From Cryptomeria japonica (taxonomy: Eukaryota; Streptophyta; Pinopsida; Cupressales; Cupressaceae): a DNA stretch of 64,000 nucleotides. The stretch covers positions 215,505,497 to 215,569,496 of the forward strand of contig NC_081406.1 of the NCBI RefSeq assembly GCF_030272615.1, written 5' to 3'. Shown here one piece after another: positions 1-9,060 of this stretch. Below the pieces are notes generated by a model. It made no database searches. It was not told the DNA's origin and was given only the letters and a program-made list of their open reading frames with translations. Position numbers and translations under genes: made by a program. Every line of letters starts with the position of its first letter. Position 1 is the stretch's first letter.

Positions 1-801
1 CACACTGGAGATCATCGTTAAGGACATAATTCATGATGCAGATACATACAAGTCAGAAAAATACCTAGAGCACATTCAAAAATGTGGCAAGATGCTGGGA
101 GATTAGACTTGATTTTTAAAAGGTCTCAAGGAAATGTCATTTTTTAGGTAGTTAGTCTTTAGTTAGTCTTAGTTAAGTTTAATTACAAATGAAAGGGTAT
201 GCCCTTTCATTATGGAACCAAATCTCATCTATATTATTTACTTTGTCAAGACAATCTTTTATATGGTGCTTATGCAGTTTGTTTTTTAGGAAAGACAATA
301 TCAAGTTGGTGGATGACAATATTTATTAAAATCAACTGGTTTTATTATCTATTTTCAATATAAAGATCAAGTGTTGTTCATCTTTGATGGTATCTACTTT
401 TTCAATTGATTGATTAGCTCCAGGCTATGATAAATCTAGTCAATAGATTACTTCAATGTTCTATCTTATGTTATTGTGATTGAGATTAATTTTCAATTTG
501 AAGGATTGGTTGGCAAGCTTCAAATTCTCTTATTGGTCTTTCTGAGTAAAGTTAAATTTAGTAAGACTAATTGCATATTATATTTTGATTACAACTCATA
601 TAGATGCCTTTGACATGATGATCTTGGTTTATTTTCTTGAAAGGCCAACCTGGTGAAAAGACATTGTTCTATATGTAATCAGCTGATTATCTTATGTTTA
701 TTTCAATACAAAGATCAAGTGTTTTTTTAATCTCTGATGGTATTTATGTTTTGATTATCGGATTAGTTCCCTATGATAAATCTATCCATTTAGATTGTTT
801 G
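1..801. other. non-coding, diverged repeat copies
   Basis: No ORF or RNA gene is supported here. The stretch holds older, diverged copies of the sequence duplicated just downstream. About 330-577 and about 680-945 share the order 'aaagatcaagtg ... tctatcttatgtta ... gaaggattgg ... ttattggtctttc/t ... agtaagacta'. Nothing indicates a function. Confidence 0.5.
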
Positions 802-1281
802 AATGTGCTATCCTATGTTATTATAGTTTGGGTTAAGTTTTAGTTTGATTATCAGTTTGAAGGATTGGATGTCAAATTTCATTGTCTTATTGGTCTTTTA
901 GAGCAAAGTTAAATTCAGTAAGACTAACTGCAAAATTATGTCAGGGGTGAAGGCACTGATCTACTATTGTTTGAAGATAATTTAATTAGGTATTTTCAGA
1001 GTAATCTCAATTAAGAAATCATACTTATAATAAAGTAACCTAATGTGCTATCCTATGTTATTATAGTTTGGGTTAAGTTTCAATTTGATTATCAGTTTGA
1101 AGGATTGGATGTCAAATTTCATTGTCTTATTGGTCTTTTAGAGCAAAGTTAAATTTAGTAAGACTAACTACAAAATTATGTCAGGGGTGAAGGCACTGAT
1201 CTACTATTGTTTGAAGATAATTTAATTAGGTGCTTTTAGAGTAATCTCAATTAAGAAATCATACTTATAATAAAGTAACCT
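802..1281. repeat. 240-bp tandem duplication (two near-identical units)
   Basis: Units 802-1041 and 1042-1281 follow each other head to tail with a period of 240 bp and differ at only a few positions (for example ttttag against tttcaa early on, and ggtatttt against ggtgcttt late). The near identity marks it as younger than the diverged copies upstream. There is no coding potential. Confidence 0.9.
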
Positions 1282-1939
1282 TTTATTTAAAGCATTCATT
1301 TACAAGCAAGCAATTCAAAGTTTTCAGTAATTATTTAATTGAAGTGATAATCTTAGGAATCATTTTCCCTCTAATGCACATAAAACTTGGAAACATTCAA
1401 TTCCAATTAGGCATAATTGACAACAATGGGATTAATACCCATCAAAAGTCTCTTCTCAATCTTCAAAACACCCTTAGAAGACAACAACTTAATAGAAACC
1501 AACCATACTTTGAAGAAGACAAACATGACAAAGTCTGGCCTTACTTAGTAATGAAGCCAATCTCTCTGGTCAGTCTCTTGATATCATTGTTACAAAATTA
1601 TCCTCCAATTTATAAAAAGATCCAATGGTTCAAATGAAAGTTATGATAATTCTTCCAAAATTGCTACAAGATACAAGAAAGCCAATATTAAGATAAACTA
1701 TACAAGATACACATTATGAAGAAAACTAGTAAAAATTCTTAATAACATAAAATGAAATATAGTGTTTGATTACATTCTACATTCTTTTAAAGTTCTATAC
1801 AATACCTAGATTTCTATTAACCCATAACAAAATATGCAACTAACAAATAAAATGAGATTTATTATTCATATTTGAAGCCTCCAACTCAAAATGATTTTGC
1901 ATGATAGAACCGATATCCATTAGGACTCATTTCACCTTG
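1282..1939. other. non-coding stretch
   Basis: AT-rich sequence between the tandem duplication and the SPT6 fragment array. A 97-codon open frame at 1344-1637 has no recognisable motif and I do not support it as a gene. The last 50 bases (about 1890-1939) may be a strongly diverged start of the first SPT6 exon copy. Confidence 0.4.
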
Positions 1940-2172
1940 TGTCATATGAACTGGCCAAGAAAACGGTTGAGAATGTATATTGTGAAGATGCATGACAGGA
2001 TATAGATGATATGGATGAGGAAACACAAGAAATGACAGTTGAACGTGTCTAAAAATATCCCCATGTGTTAAAGGCCCTTGGCATTGATGAATATGCTAGA
2101 AGTGTGGAACAATGGACATCCAATAAAAAGAGGGAAACTCTTGCTGACATAAATATTGAGTCGACAATATGA
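1940..2172 (+). pseudogene. SPT6: SPT6 exon fragment R1, copy 1
   Basis: This is the most diverged copy; its first 50 bases no longer match the others. It keeps SYELAKKT.ENVYCEDA, a QDIDD where CAG is still present, and ALGIDEYARSVEQ, ending at a TGA (2170-2172). An in-frame TAA interrupts the V-K-K-Y segment. The retained CAG is useful because copies 2 and 4 have TAG at that position. Confidence 0.75.
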
Positions 2173-2348
2173 GTATAAACAACAAAAATTAATTTTCTAC
2201 AATTGATGGGTTAAACTCTATTTTAGTTTCTCTTTATATCTCTATGATATGGAAATGCGCTTATAAAAAATAGTTTTTGTCTCCTTTTCTACAATTTTTT
2301 AATGTTTTTTTTAAATTTGATTTTTTGCCAATTTTTTTTGGGCAAACA

Positions 2349-2632
2349 GCTTCTAGGAACCATGTTATGGATCCATTGGATGATACTATAATTCATCCAG
2401 AGTCATATGAACTAGCGAAGAAAATGGCTGAGGATGTATACTGTGAAGATGCAAGATAGGATATAGATGATATGGATGAGGAAACACAAGAAATGGCAGT
2501 CAAACATGTCAAAAAATATTTCAATGTGTTAAAGGCCCTTGATATTGATGAATATGCTAGAAGTGTGGAACAACGGACATCTAATAAAAAGCAAGAAACT
2601 CTTGCTGACATAAAGATTCAATCGACAATATG
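2349..2632 (+). pseudogene. SPT6: SPT6 exon fragment R1, copy 2
   Basis: Reads NHVMDPLDDTIIHPESYELA, then AKKMAEDVYCEDAR followed by a TAG stop (2457-2459) in place of the Gln codon seen in copy 1. After the stop it continues DIDDMDEETQEMAVKHVKKY and LDIDEYARSVEQ. The terminal stop seen in other copies is lost here (TGG). The R2 module follows after a linker. Confidence 0.8.
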
Positions 2633-2875
2633 GATATAAACAACAAAAAATAATTTTCTACAATGCATGGGTTAAACTCTATTTTAGTTGCTCTTTATAT
2701 CTCTATGTTATGGAAATGCCCTTAAGTTTTTTAAAAAAATAGTTTTTGTCTCTTTTTCTACAATTTGTTACGTTTTTTTTTAATTTGATTTTTTCCGATT
2801 TTTTCTCGATTTTTTCAAAAAATCTTATACTTTTGGTTTGCCAATTTTTTCCCCAAATGATTTTTTCTACTATGA

Positions 2876-3008
2876 TATAAAGAGCCATCCCAAGATGAGG
2901 AATTTCATCTGCTAACCAGAGAAAGTGAAGAGACCCTTTCAGTGGGGAAAATTGTACAAGCAACTACCCATAGAGTCTTAAATAATCGTATAAAAGCTGC
3001 AAAAATCG
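2876..3008 (+). pseudogene. SPT6: SPT6 exon fragment R2, copy 1
   Basis: Frame from the TAT at 2876 reads YKEPSQDEEFHLLTRESEET, then LSVGKIVQATTHRVL. This is the segment that follows R1 in SPT6, at the start of the S1-type RNA-binding region. It is open through its length. It is separated from the R1 copy before it by the linker, as an exon would be by an intron. Confidence 0.8.
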
Positions 3009-3199
3009 CTAATTTTCTACAATTCATGGGTTAAAATCTATTTTAGTTTCTCTTTATATCTCTATGCTATGGAAATGCCCTTAAGTTTTTTAAAAAAAAT
3101 AGTTTTTGTCTCCTTTTCTATAATTTTTAATATTCTTTTTAAATCTGATTTTTTTTTGAATTTTTGTCGATTTTTTGCCAATTTTTTTTTTGGGCAAGT

Positions 3200-3485
3200 A
3201 GCTTATGTGAACCATGTTATGGATCCATTGGATGATACTAGAATTCATCCAAAGTAATATGAACTAGCCAAGAAAATGGCTGAGGATGTATACTGTGAAG
3301 ATGCAAGACAAGATATAGATGATATCGACGGGGAAACACAAGAAATGGTAGTTGAACATGTCAAAAAATATCCCCATATGTTAAATGCCCTTGATATTGA
3401 TGAATATGCTATAAGTGTGGAACAACGAACATCCAATAAAAAGTGGGAAACTCTTGCTGACATAAATATTGAATCGACAATATGA
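3200..3485 (+). pseudogene. SPT6: SPT6 exon fragment R1, copy 3
   Basis: The best preserved R1 copy. NHVMDPLDDTRIHPK is followed by a TAA (TCA to TAA at the Ser of HPESY). After that the frame is open from 3276 to the TGA at 3483-3485 and keeps MAEDVYCEDARQDIDDIDGE, EHVKKYPHMLNALDIDEYAI and ETLADINIESTI. Native SPT6 continues into the R2 exon at this point. Confidence 0.8.
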
Positions 3486-3689
3486 ATATAAACAACAAAA
3501 AATAATTTCCTATAATTCATGGGTTAAACTCTATTTTAGTTGCTCTCTATATCTCTATTCTATGGAAATGCGCTTGTTTTTTTAAAAAATAGCTTTTGTC
3601 TCCTTTTCTACAATTTTTTATGTTTTTTTAAAATCTGATTGTTTTCCATTTTTTTGCCGATTTTTTGCTGATTTTTTTTTTGAGCAAGC

Positions 3690-3975
3690 AGCCTCTGGGA
3701 ACCATGTTATGGATCCACTGGATGATACTAGAATTCATCCAGAGTCATATGAACTAGCCAAGAAAATGGTTGAGGATGTATACTATGAAGATGCAAGATA
3801 GGATATAGATGATATGGATGAAGAAATACAAGAAATGGTAGTTGAACATGTCAAAAAATATCCCCATGTCTTAAAGGCCCTTGATATTGATGAATATGCT
3901 AGAAGTGTGGAACAACGAACATCCAATAAAAAGTGGGAAACTCTTGCTGACATAAAGATTGAATAGGCAATATGA
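3690..3975 (+). pseudogene. SPT6: SPT6 exon fragment R1, copy 4
   Basis: Contains DPLDDTRIHPESYELAKKMV, then DVYYEDAR and a TAG stop at the same Gln codon as in copy 2. It continues DIDDMDEEIQEMVVEHVKKY and ALDIDEYARSVEQ. A second TAG falls in the final KIE(S)TI stretch. Sharing the first stop with copy 2 suggests either common descent or repeated mutation at one site. Confidence 0.8.
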
Positions 3976-4203
3976 ATATAAACAACACAAATTAATTTTC
4001 TACAGTTCATGGGCTAAACTCTATTTTAGTTGCTCTTTATATCTCTATGCTATGGAAATGCCTTTAAGTTTTTTTTAAAAATAGTTTTGGTCTCTTTTTC
4101 TACAATTTGTTATGATTTTTTTCCGATTTTTTGCCGATTTTTAGAAAAAATCTTATACTTTTGGTTTGCCGATTTTTTCCCCAAACAATTTTGTCTACAA
4201 TGA

Positions 4204-4333
4204 TATAAAGAGCCATCCTAGGATGAGGAATTTTATCTACTAACTGGAGAAAATGAAGAGATCCTTTCAGTGGGGAAAATTGTACAAGCAATTGCCCATA
4301 GAGTCCTAAATAATTGTATAAAGGATGCAAAAA
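4204..4333 (+). pseudogene. SPT6: SPT6 exon fragment R2, copy 2
   Basis: YKEPS followed by TAG (copy 1 has Gln here), then DEEFYLLTGENEEILSVGKI and VQAIAHRVLNN. LTGENEE is closer to the plant SPT6 consensus (GETEDT) than copy 1. Linker sequence lies on both sides. Confidence 0.8.
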
Positions 4334-4489
4334 TCATTAATTTTCTACAATTCATGGGTTAAACTCTATTTTAGTTGCTCTTTATATCTCCATGCTATGG
4401 AAATGCCCTTAATTTAAAAAAAAATAAAAATTTGTCTCTTTTTCTATAATTTTTTATGTTTTTTTTTAAATCTGATTTTTTTCCGGGTA

Positions 4490-4778
4490 AGCAACTTCTA
4501 TGAACCATGTTATGGATCTATTGGATGATAATGGAATTCATCCAAAGTCATATGAACTAGCCAAGAAAATGGCTGATGATGTATACTGTGAAGATGCAAG
4601 ACATGATATAGATGATATAAATGAGGAAACACAAGAAATGGCAATTGAACATGTCAAAAAATATCCCCATGTGTTAAAGGCCCTTGATATTGATGAATAT
4701 GCTAGAAGTGTGGAATATTAGACATCCAATAAAAAGTAGGAAACTCTTGCTAACATAAAGATTGAATCAACAATATGA
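4490..4778 (+). pseudogene. SPT6: SPT6 exon fragment R1, copy 5
   Basis: Open from NHVMDLLDDNGIHPKSYELA through AKKMADDVYCEDARHDIDD and ALDIDEYARSVEY to a TAG in the EQRTS segment, then a degenerate tail to a TGA (4776-4778). This copy is followed directly by an R2 module. Confidence 0.8.
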
Positions 4779-5018
4779 ATATAAACAACAACAAATAATC
4801 TTCTACAATTCATGGGTTAAACTCTATTTTAGTTGCTCTTTATATCTCTACACTATGGAAATGCCTTTAAGTTTTTTTCAAAAATAGTTTGTCTCTTTTT
4901 CTACAATTTGTTATGTTTTTCTAAATCTGATTTTTTTCTGATTTTTCCCCGATTTTTTCAAAAAATCTTATACTTTTGGTTTGCCGATTTTTTCCCCAAA
5001 TGATTTTTGCTACTATGA

Positions 5019-5134
5019 TATAAAGAGCCATCCCATGATGAGGATTTTTATTTGCTAACTGGAGAAAATGAAGAGACCCTTTCAGTGGGGAAATTTGTAT
5101 AAGCAACTGCTCGTACAGTCCTAGATAATTGTAT
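5019..5134 (+). pseudogene. SPT6: SPT6 exon fragment R2, copy 3
   Basis: YKEPSHDEDFYLLTGENEET, LSVGKFV, then TAA at the Gln of VQA, and ATARTVLDN. It runs on without a linker into KVAS and the helix-hairpin-helix segment at 5135, so two non-adjacent parts of SPT6 are fused here. Confidence 0.75.
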
Positions 5135-5400
5135 AAAAGTTGCTTCCATATAAAGGGCTATTTTGAGGGTTGGAAAGGTTTATAGTCGCAGAGATTTATC
5201 AAACAGGTAATGGTTACAATAACCAACCAAGTTGGTGTTGACATAAACCTAGCAGCATCACATGATTGGATATTTTCTCCCATGCAATTTGTAGCTGGCC
5301 TTGAACCTAGAAAAGTTGCTTCCATACAAGGCTATTTTGAGGGCTAGAAGGGTTTATAGTCACAGAGAATTGTTCACCCCTCTAGAAGCTATCAAGAGAC
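5135..5400 (+). pseudogene. SPT6: SPT6 helix-hairpin-helix fragment, out of order
   Basis: At 5231-5345 the frame reads DINLAASHDWIFSPMQFVAG and LEPRKVAS, the helix-hairpin-helix part of SPT6 that precedes R1 in the native protein. A 60-bp segment (AILRVGKVYSRRDLS, about 5135-5194) is repeated at 5313-5369 (AILRARRVYSHREL); both match the end of that helix-hairpin-helix. A frameshift lies near 5325. The segment sits after R2 instead of before R1, so the array is rearranged. Confidence 0.7.
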
Positions 5401-6022
5401 TTGTCTTTATAACTGGTAGCCACAAAATGGAGAGGTTAAGGAGGTTGAGGATCCATATTTTTCCAAAGCAGATACCATTAAACAAAGTGAACAATTGAAT
5501 GCAAGGAAAGAAAAGGGACTTGCGAAAAAATCTTGATGACAAGAATGAAAGGATCAACCTCTTGTATAGTTGTTGCTGAGCATCTATCTGTAGCAATTAT
5601 TCCCTAATAATTACCCTAATTTTAAGTTTTACTCATTATCGATGCATTTAATCTTATTCTGTGGATGTTTTAGGGGTATGTGGCCTGAGGAGTTGAGGCT
5701 TAACATCAAAAACAACCAAGGGGAGGAGCAACATGTTCAATTATGGACTTTTGTTTGGGATTCTCATTACACAAGATCAAATTATAATTGAATCAAGACT
5801 TAAAGATTTTGATGTCAGGAAGATAGTGAATCATAACTGGGGTGATTGGTCCAGCGACTTGTCTCTATAACTGGCAGCTGTAAAATGGAGAGGTTAAGGA
5901 GGTTGAGGATCCATATTTTGCCAAAGCCAATACCATTAAACAAAGTGAACAAGAGAATGCAAGGATAGCAAAGGAACTTGCAAAAAAATCTTGATGACAA
6001 GAACAAAAGGACCAACCTCTTC
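5398..6022 (+). repeat. duplicated segment of unknown origin (5398-5566 and 5856-6022)
   Basis: Two copies of about 168 bp run from gacttgtct(t/c)tataactgg to caacctctt. Both contain ggagaggttaaggaggttga. Neither has a long open frame or a motif I recognise. They lie just after the SPT6 fragments and could be intron or exon pieces of another captured gene. The 290 bp between them has no convincing ORF. Confidence 0.6.
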
Positions 6023-6400
6023 TACAATACACAACATGAAGCGCAGGAGGTAAGATCGGTAGTACCAATAATGGTGATGGTCATTGTGTCAACGGCACTA
6101 TCGTCTGCTGCTGCAATTTTCTTCAATTTGAATTTGGTGAGTAAAAGTAGAGTAAATTCCCTCGGGTTTAGGGTTTCGAGTTCCATTGGGTTGATTTCCA
6201 TGCACCGTAAATTTGCAAGGAAGAGGTTCCACGTTTGATTCTCAACAAGAACTCATGAGAAATAGAAAGAGCGGATTGTGAATGAGAAAAGGTATCTTGT
6301 CATTGCCATGGGTGAATTCTTCATCAACATCTATCTACAGCAATAATGCCTATTTCCTCCCAATTTTTGTACCTCGATGAGCCTGTGTACAATGATGGCA
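6023..6400 (+). other. possible gene-fragment remnant, unrecognised
   Basis: An open frame through 5978-6238 is followed by stops. The motif gtgagtaaaag near 6138 would make a good 5' splice site, and tttagggtttcgag follows it, as in many plant 5' introns. I cannot name a gene, and this may be chance. Confidence 0.2.
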
Positions 6401-6959
6401 CATAATTACTTTTTTTTTTAAATACCACATGTTTGCCGAAATTCTGACATGAAATACAAAATTTGCACTATCGAAAAAATTCAACCTAATGGTAACACAA
6501 CTAGAAGCATGTGATCAAGATATAATACATTGGAGAAGTCCATCGATATAATGCACACTAGTGGCAAAGCAGTAATCTTGTATTGTCGATAGTCGATGAT
6601 GCTATCGGTAAGACTTTTCCCAATGGACACTGGAAAAAGTAAAAAGCATTGGGAAAGGTTAAGATGATATATGATCAAATATTATGTTGAGGAGACATAA
6701 CATATCGAGAGGAGCTATGCCAAGGGAAAAGACATCAGGGAAATCATGCCTATCGCCTAAACACATTTTAAGCTATCCTGATGGCTGATGAGACTAGCGA
6801 GATAACTCGCACCAATCAGAACAAAGAGAGGTCATTGGCTTATGTTATCCCGATGAGTAAGAAGAAATTTAAGAGGCTATGAAAATCATCAGACCAACAT
6901 ATGCCAATCAATAGGTAAAATCCATGTTCATCAGAATGTCAAGGTGAAATTTCAAGACA

Positions 6960-7120
6960 TCAGTTTTTAGTTTGAATTCAGATGTGAAATTTTACCACAT
7001 CGGAATTCCGATGAACATGGGGCAATTTTTGAAAAAAAAACAAATTAATCAAAAAAAGAAAAAGAAATCACATAGATTGTCGAAAATGCTCATCGGAATT
7101 TGAGGCCAAATGTATTAGTG
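6960..7120 (-). mobile_element. right end of a CACTA transposon
   Basis: The segment ends at 7120 with ggccaaatgtattagtg, whose reverse complement starts CACTAATACATTTGGCC. This matches the right end of the complete CACTA element at 30,549 over about 110 bp, including the subterminal words tcggaattcc and cgatgaacatggg. Immediately after 7120 a copia integrase relic begins, so the element appears to have inserted there. No left end with CACTARTACATTT is visible in 1-7119, so the element either starts before the window or has lost that end. The stretch 6420-6960 has more words of the tcgatga/atcgg type and is probably its subterminal region. Confidence 0.7.
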
Positions 7121-7765
7121 CCAAGAAATATTCCTTCATCACATTTGGGATCAAACTTTCCAATGGAGTCATCTCTTTTGATATAGCATTTACTACCAAA
7201 GATTCTGATATACTTAATTGTAGGTGTATGAACAAACCATAACTCATAAGGTGTCTTATTGATGTCTTCCTTTCCACTAAATCATTCTGCTAAGGTTATG
7301 TTCATCATAGTTCTATCTGAATCTAAGATGGTTATGTTCTTCCTTTCCACTAAACCATTTTGCTAAGGTGTCCAAGGTGTAGACAACTATCTCCTTATAC
7401 CATGCTTCACACAATAACTATTAAATTCACAGGATGTGAATTCACCACCTTGATCTGACGTTAAGAATTTAATTTTCAATCATGTCTTTGTATGAACCTT
7501 AGCTTTAAAGATCTTAAATTTTTCAAAGGCTTTAGATTTCTCCCATAGAAAAGTAACCCACATCATTCTAGAATAGTATTCAATGATTAGCATGAAATAT
7601 CTATCACCATGAAACTTTTTATTCTAGCAGGACCACATAAATCAACTTATGAATAAGATCAAGAACATCATTAGATTTATCTTGTATAATCTTAAAAGAA
7701 GTTCTAACTTATTTACCCATTTGACATTCCTTAAATATCGGATTATAGAACTTCACAATCTTAGG
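7121..7765 (-). pseudogene. Ty1/copia integrase fragment
   Basis: On the minus strand this matches the integrase part of the copia element at about 35,330-36,010: the post-core segment (FGSK-like, DERDDS), the core with its GGEFTS region and the pre-integrase CQMGK segment. It is strongly degraded. A piece of about 35 bp (cttcctttccactaaa.cattttgctaaggt) is present twice, near 7266 and 7334. The right edge fades out near 7765. It is bounded on the left by the CACTA end. Confidence 0.75.
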
Positions 7766-9060
7766 TATGTTGTTCTCCATTTTGAAAACTTTTGTTTCTT
7801 CTCTTTAAAAAGTGAAAATTACTGCCTCTGTGCTGCAATGGAAGAGAAAAACAAAAGTTTGAAATAAAGACAACAATATGAGGTTCTAGAATTAGGAAAC
7901 CTCCTACACTTTAAGCTTATTAAATCTTGGGGAGGTGAACCCTTTGAAAGACTATTTTTTCACAAAAATAGTAGATGGTTTGCAGAAAACCAGTGTAAAT
8001 TCCTGCAAACTTTCCTTACTAGCCAATACAACTAACCTAAATGGAAAATTGATTTGACTTTTTAAAAAAGGATCACAAAATGCAACAAAAACCAACACAT
8101 AAACAAGGGCCTTATCCGAGCAATAGAGTCATCTACAATAGACTACTACCTGACAAGAGAAACTAGTACACAAATCACAGGTTCTTGATCTATCAACTCT
8201 GAATATGCCTAACATACACAGAGTCCTAATCTACATCAGACTTCATCATCCAATCCACACCAGGAGTAGTCATATCAATGAATTTATTCAAAGTATTTTA
8301 TATTTTTCTCCTTAAGAAAAAGACTCAGAACAACTTCATTAGATGCCTAACAAATCATTCAAAAGAGAAATCCTTGATTACTTAAATGAAATAAACATCA
8401 GCACAGTGACATAGAGACAATGCAAATCTGGACTTTAATTCTCTGGACTGTATATTTTATTCCTTTGTCATAAGGTTACAAGTACTTCATATTTGACTCA
8501 GAAATTGTTAAGACAAAGGCCTATATTAATTTTGCCAGAGTTTAGCTACAAAAATTTTGTGTCCCTTTTCTAGGTAGCCTTGGTATCCTTTTATAGAAAT
8601 CAGGATGCAACAAGATTTGGGCTACCTCGAAGAATAATCTTACCCTAACAGTCATTTAATGTAAAAGTTATATTTCTGTGCCATTGTAGTTGAGGGAGAA
8701 ATCTAACATTCTTTCTGGGATGTGTGCTTCATTAATTGACTGGGCATTCATTTGGAAAATGGCCGAAAGGGTAGGCCCCTATTACCCAAGATCAGATACA
8801 ACCACCGTCAGCCTCATAATGTCAGTGGATCATCTTGTCCCAGAGCATTGATGGTTTTACCTAAGAAAACACAGAGTGATACACCATTATGTTCTTCACA
8901 TGTCTCCCTACAAATCTCCTAGATACCTCTCACCAACCCATTTTTATCTTGAAGCAATGTCAGATGCAACTTGCATAGCTTTGCCAATATTTCTTTTGAA
9001 TATTTAAAATTCTTTGGCACCAACGGATCAAGAGGCCTTTTCTCTAAGCACTTTTCCTTT
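7766..9060. other. no gene seen
   Basis: Mixed AT-rich sequence with frequent stops in all frames. No repeat, splice pattern or protein motif that I can recognise. Confidence 0.5.

Larger units (their letters stand above)
1940..5400 (+). repeat. SPT6: tandem array of SPT6 exon fragments
   Basis: The array has two exon-like modules separated by the same AT-rich linker. Module R1 encodes the DDTRIHPESY...AKxMAEDVY segment of SPT6, and module R2 the following KEPSxDEEF...GKIVQA segment. The order is R1 R1 R2, R1 R1 R2, R1 R2, then an SPT6 segment that should lie upstream of R1 (INLAASHDWIFSPMQFVAGL). The linker, with tacaattcatgggttaaac and ctctttatatctctatgc, follows both R1 and R2 and looks like the intron between them copied along with each exon. 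SPT6 is a nuclear histone chaperone and elongation factor travelling with RNA polymerase II. The array holds only its helix-hairpin-helix, DLD and adjoining region, with many stops, so it is a pseudogene array. That the modules are SPT6 is recognition from memory of the family; the array structure is seen directly. Confidence 0.85.

Noticed and set aside
1344-1637. 97-codon open frame
   Set aside because: No motif, no neighbouring support, composition like the surrounding non-coding DNA.
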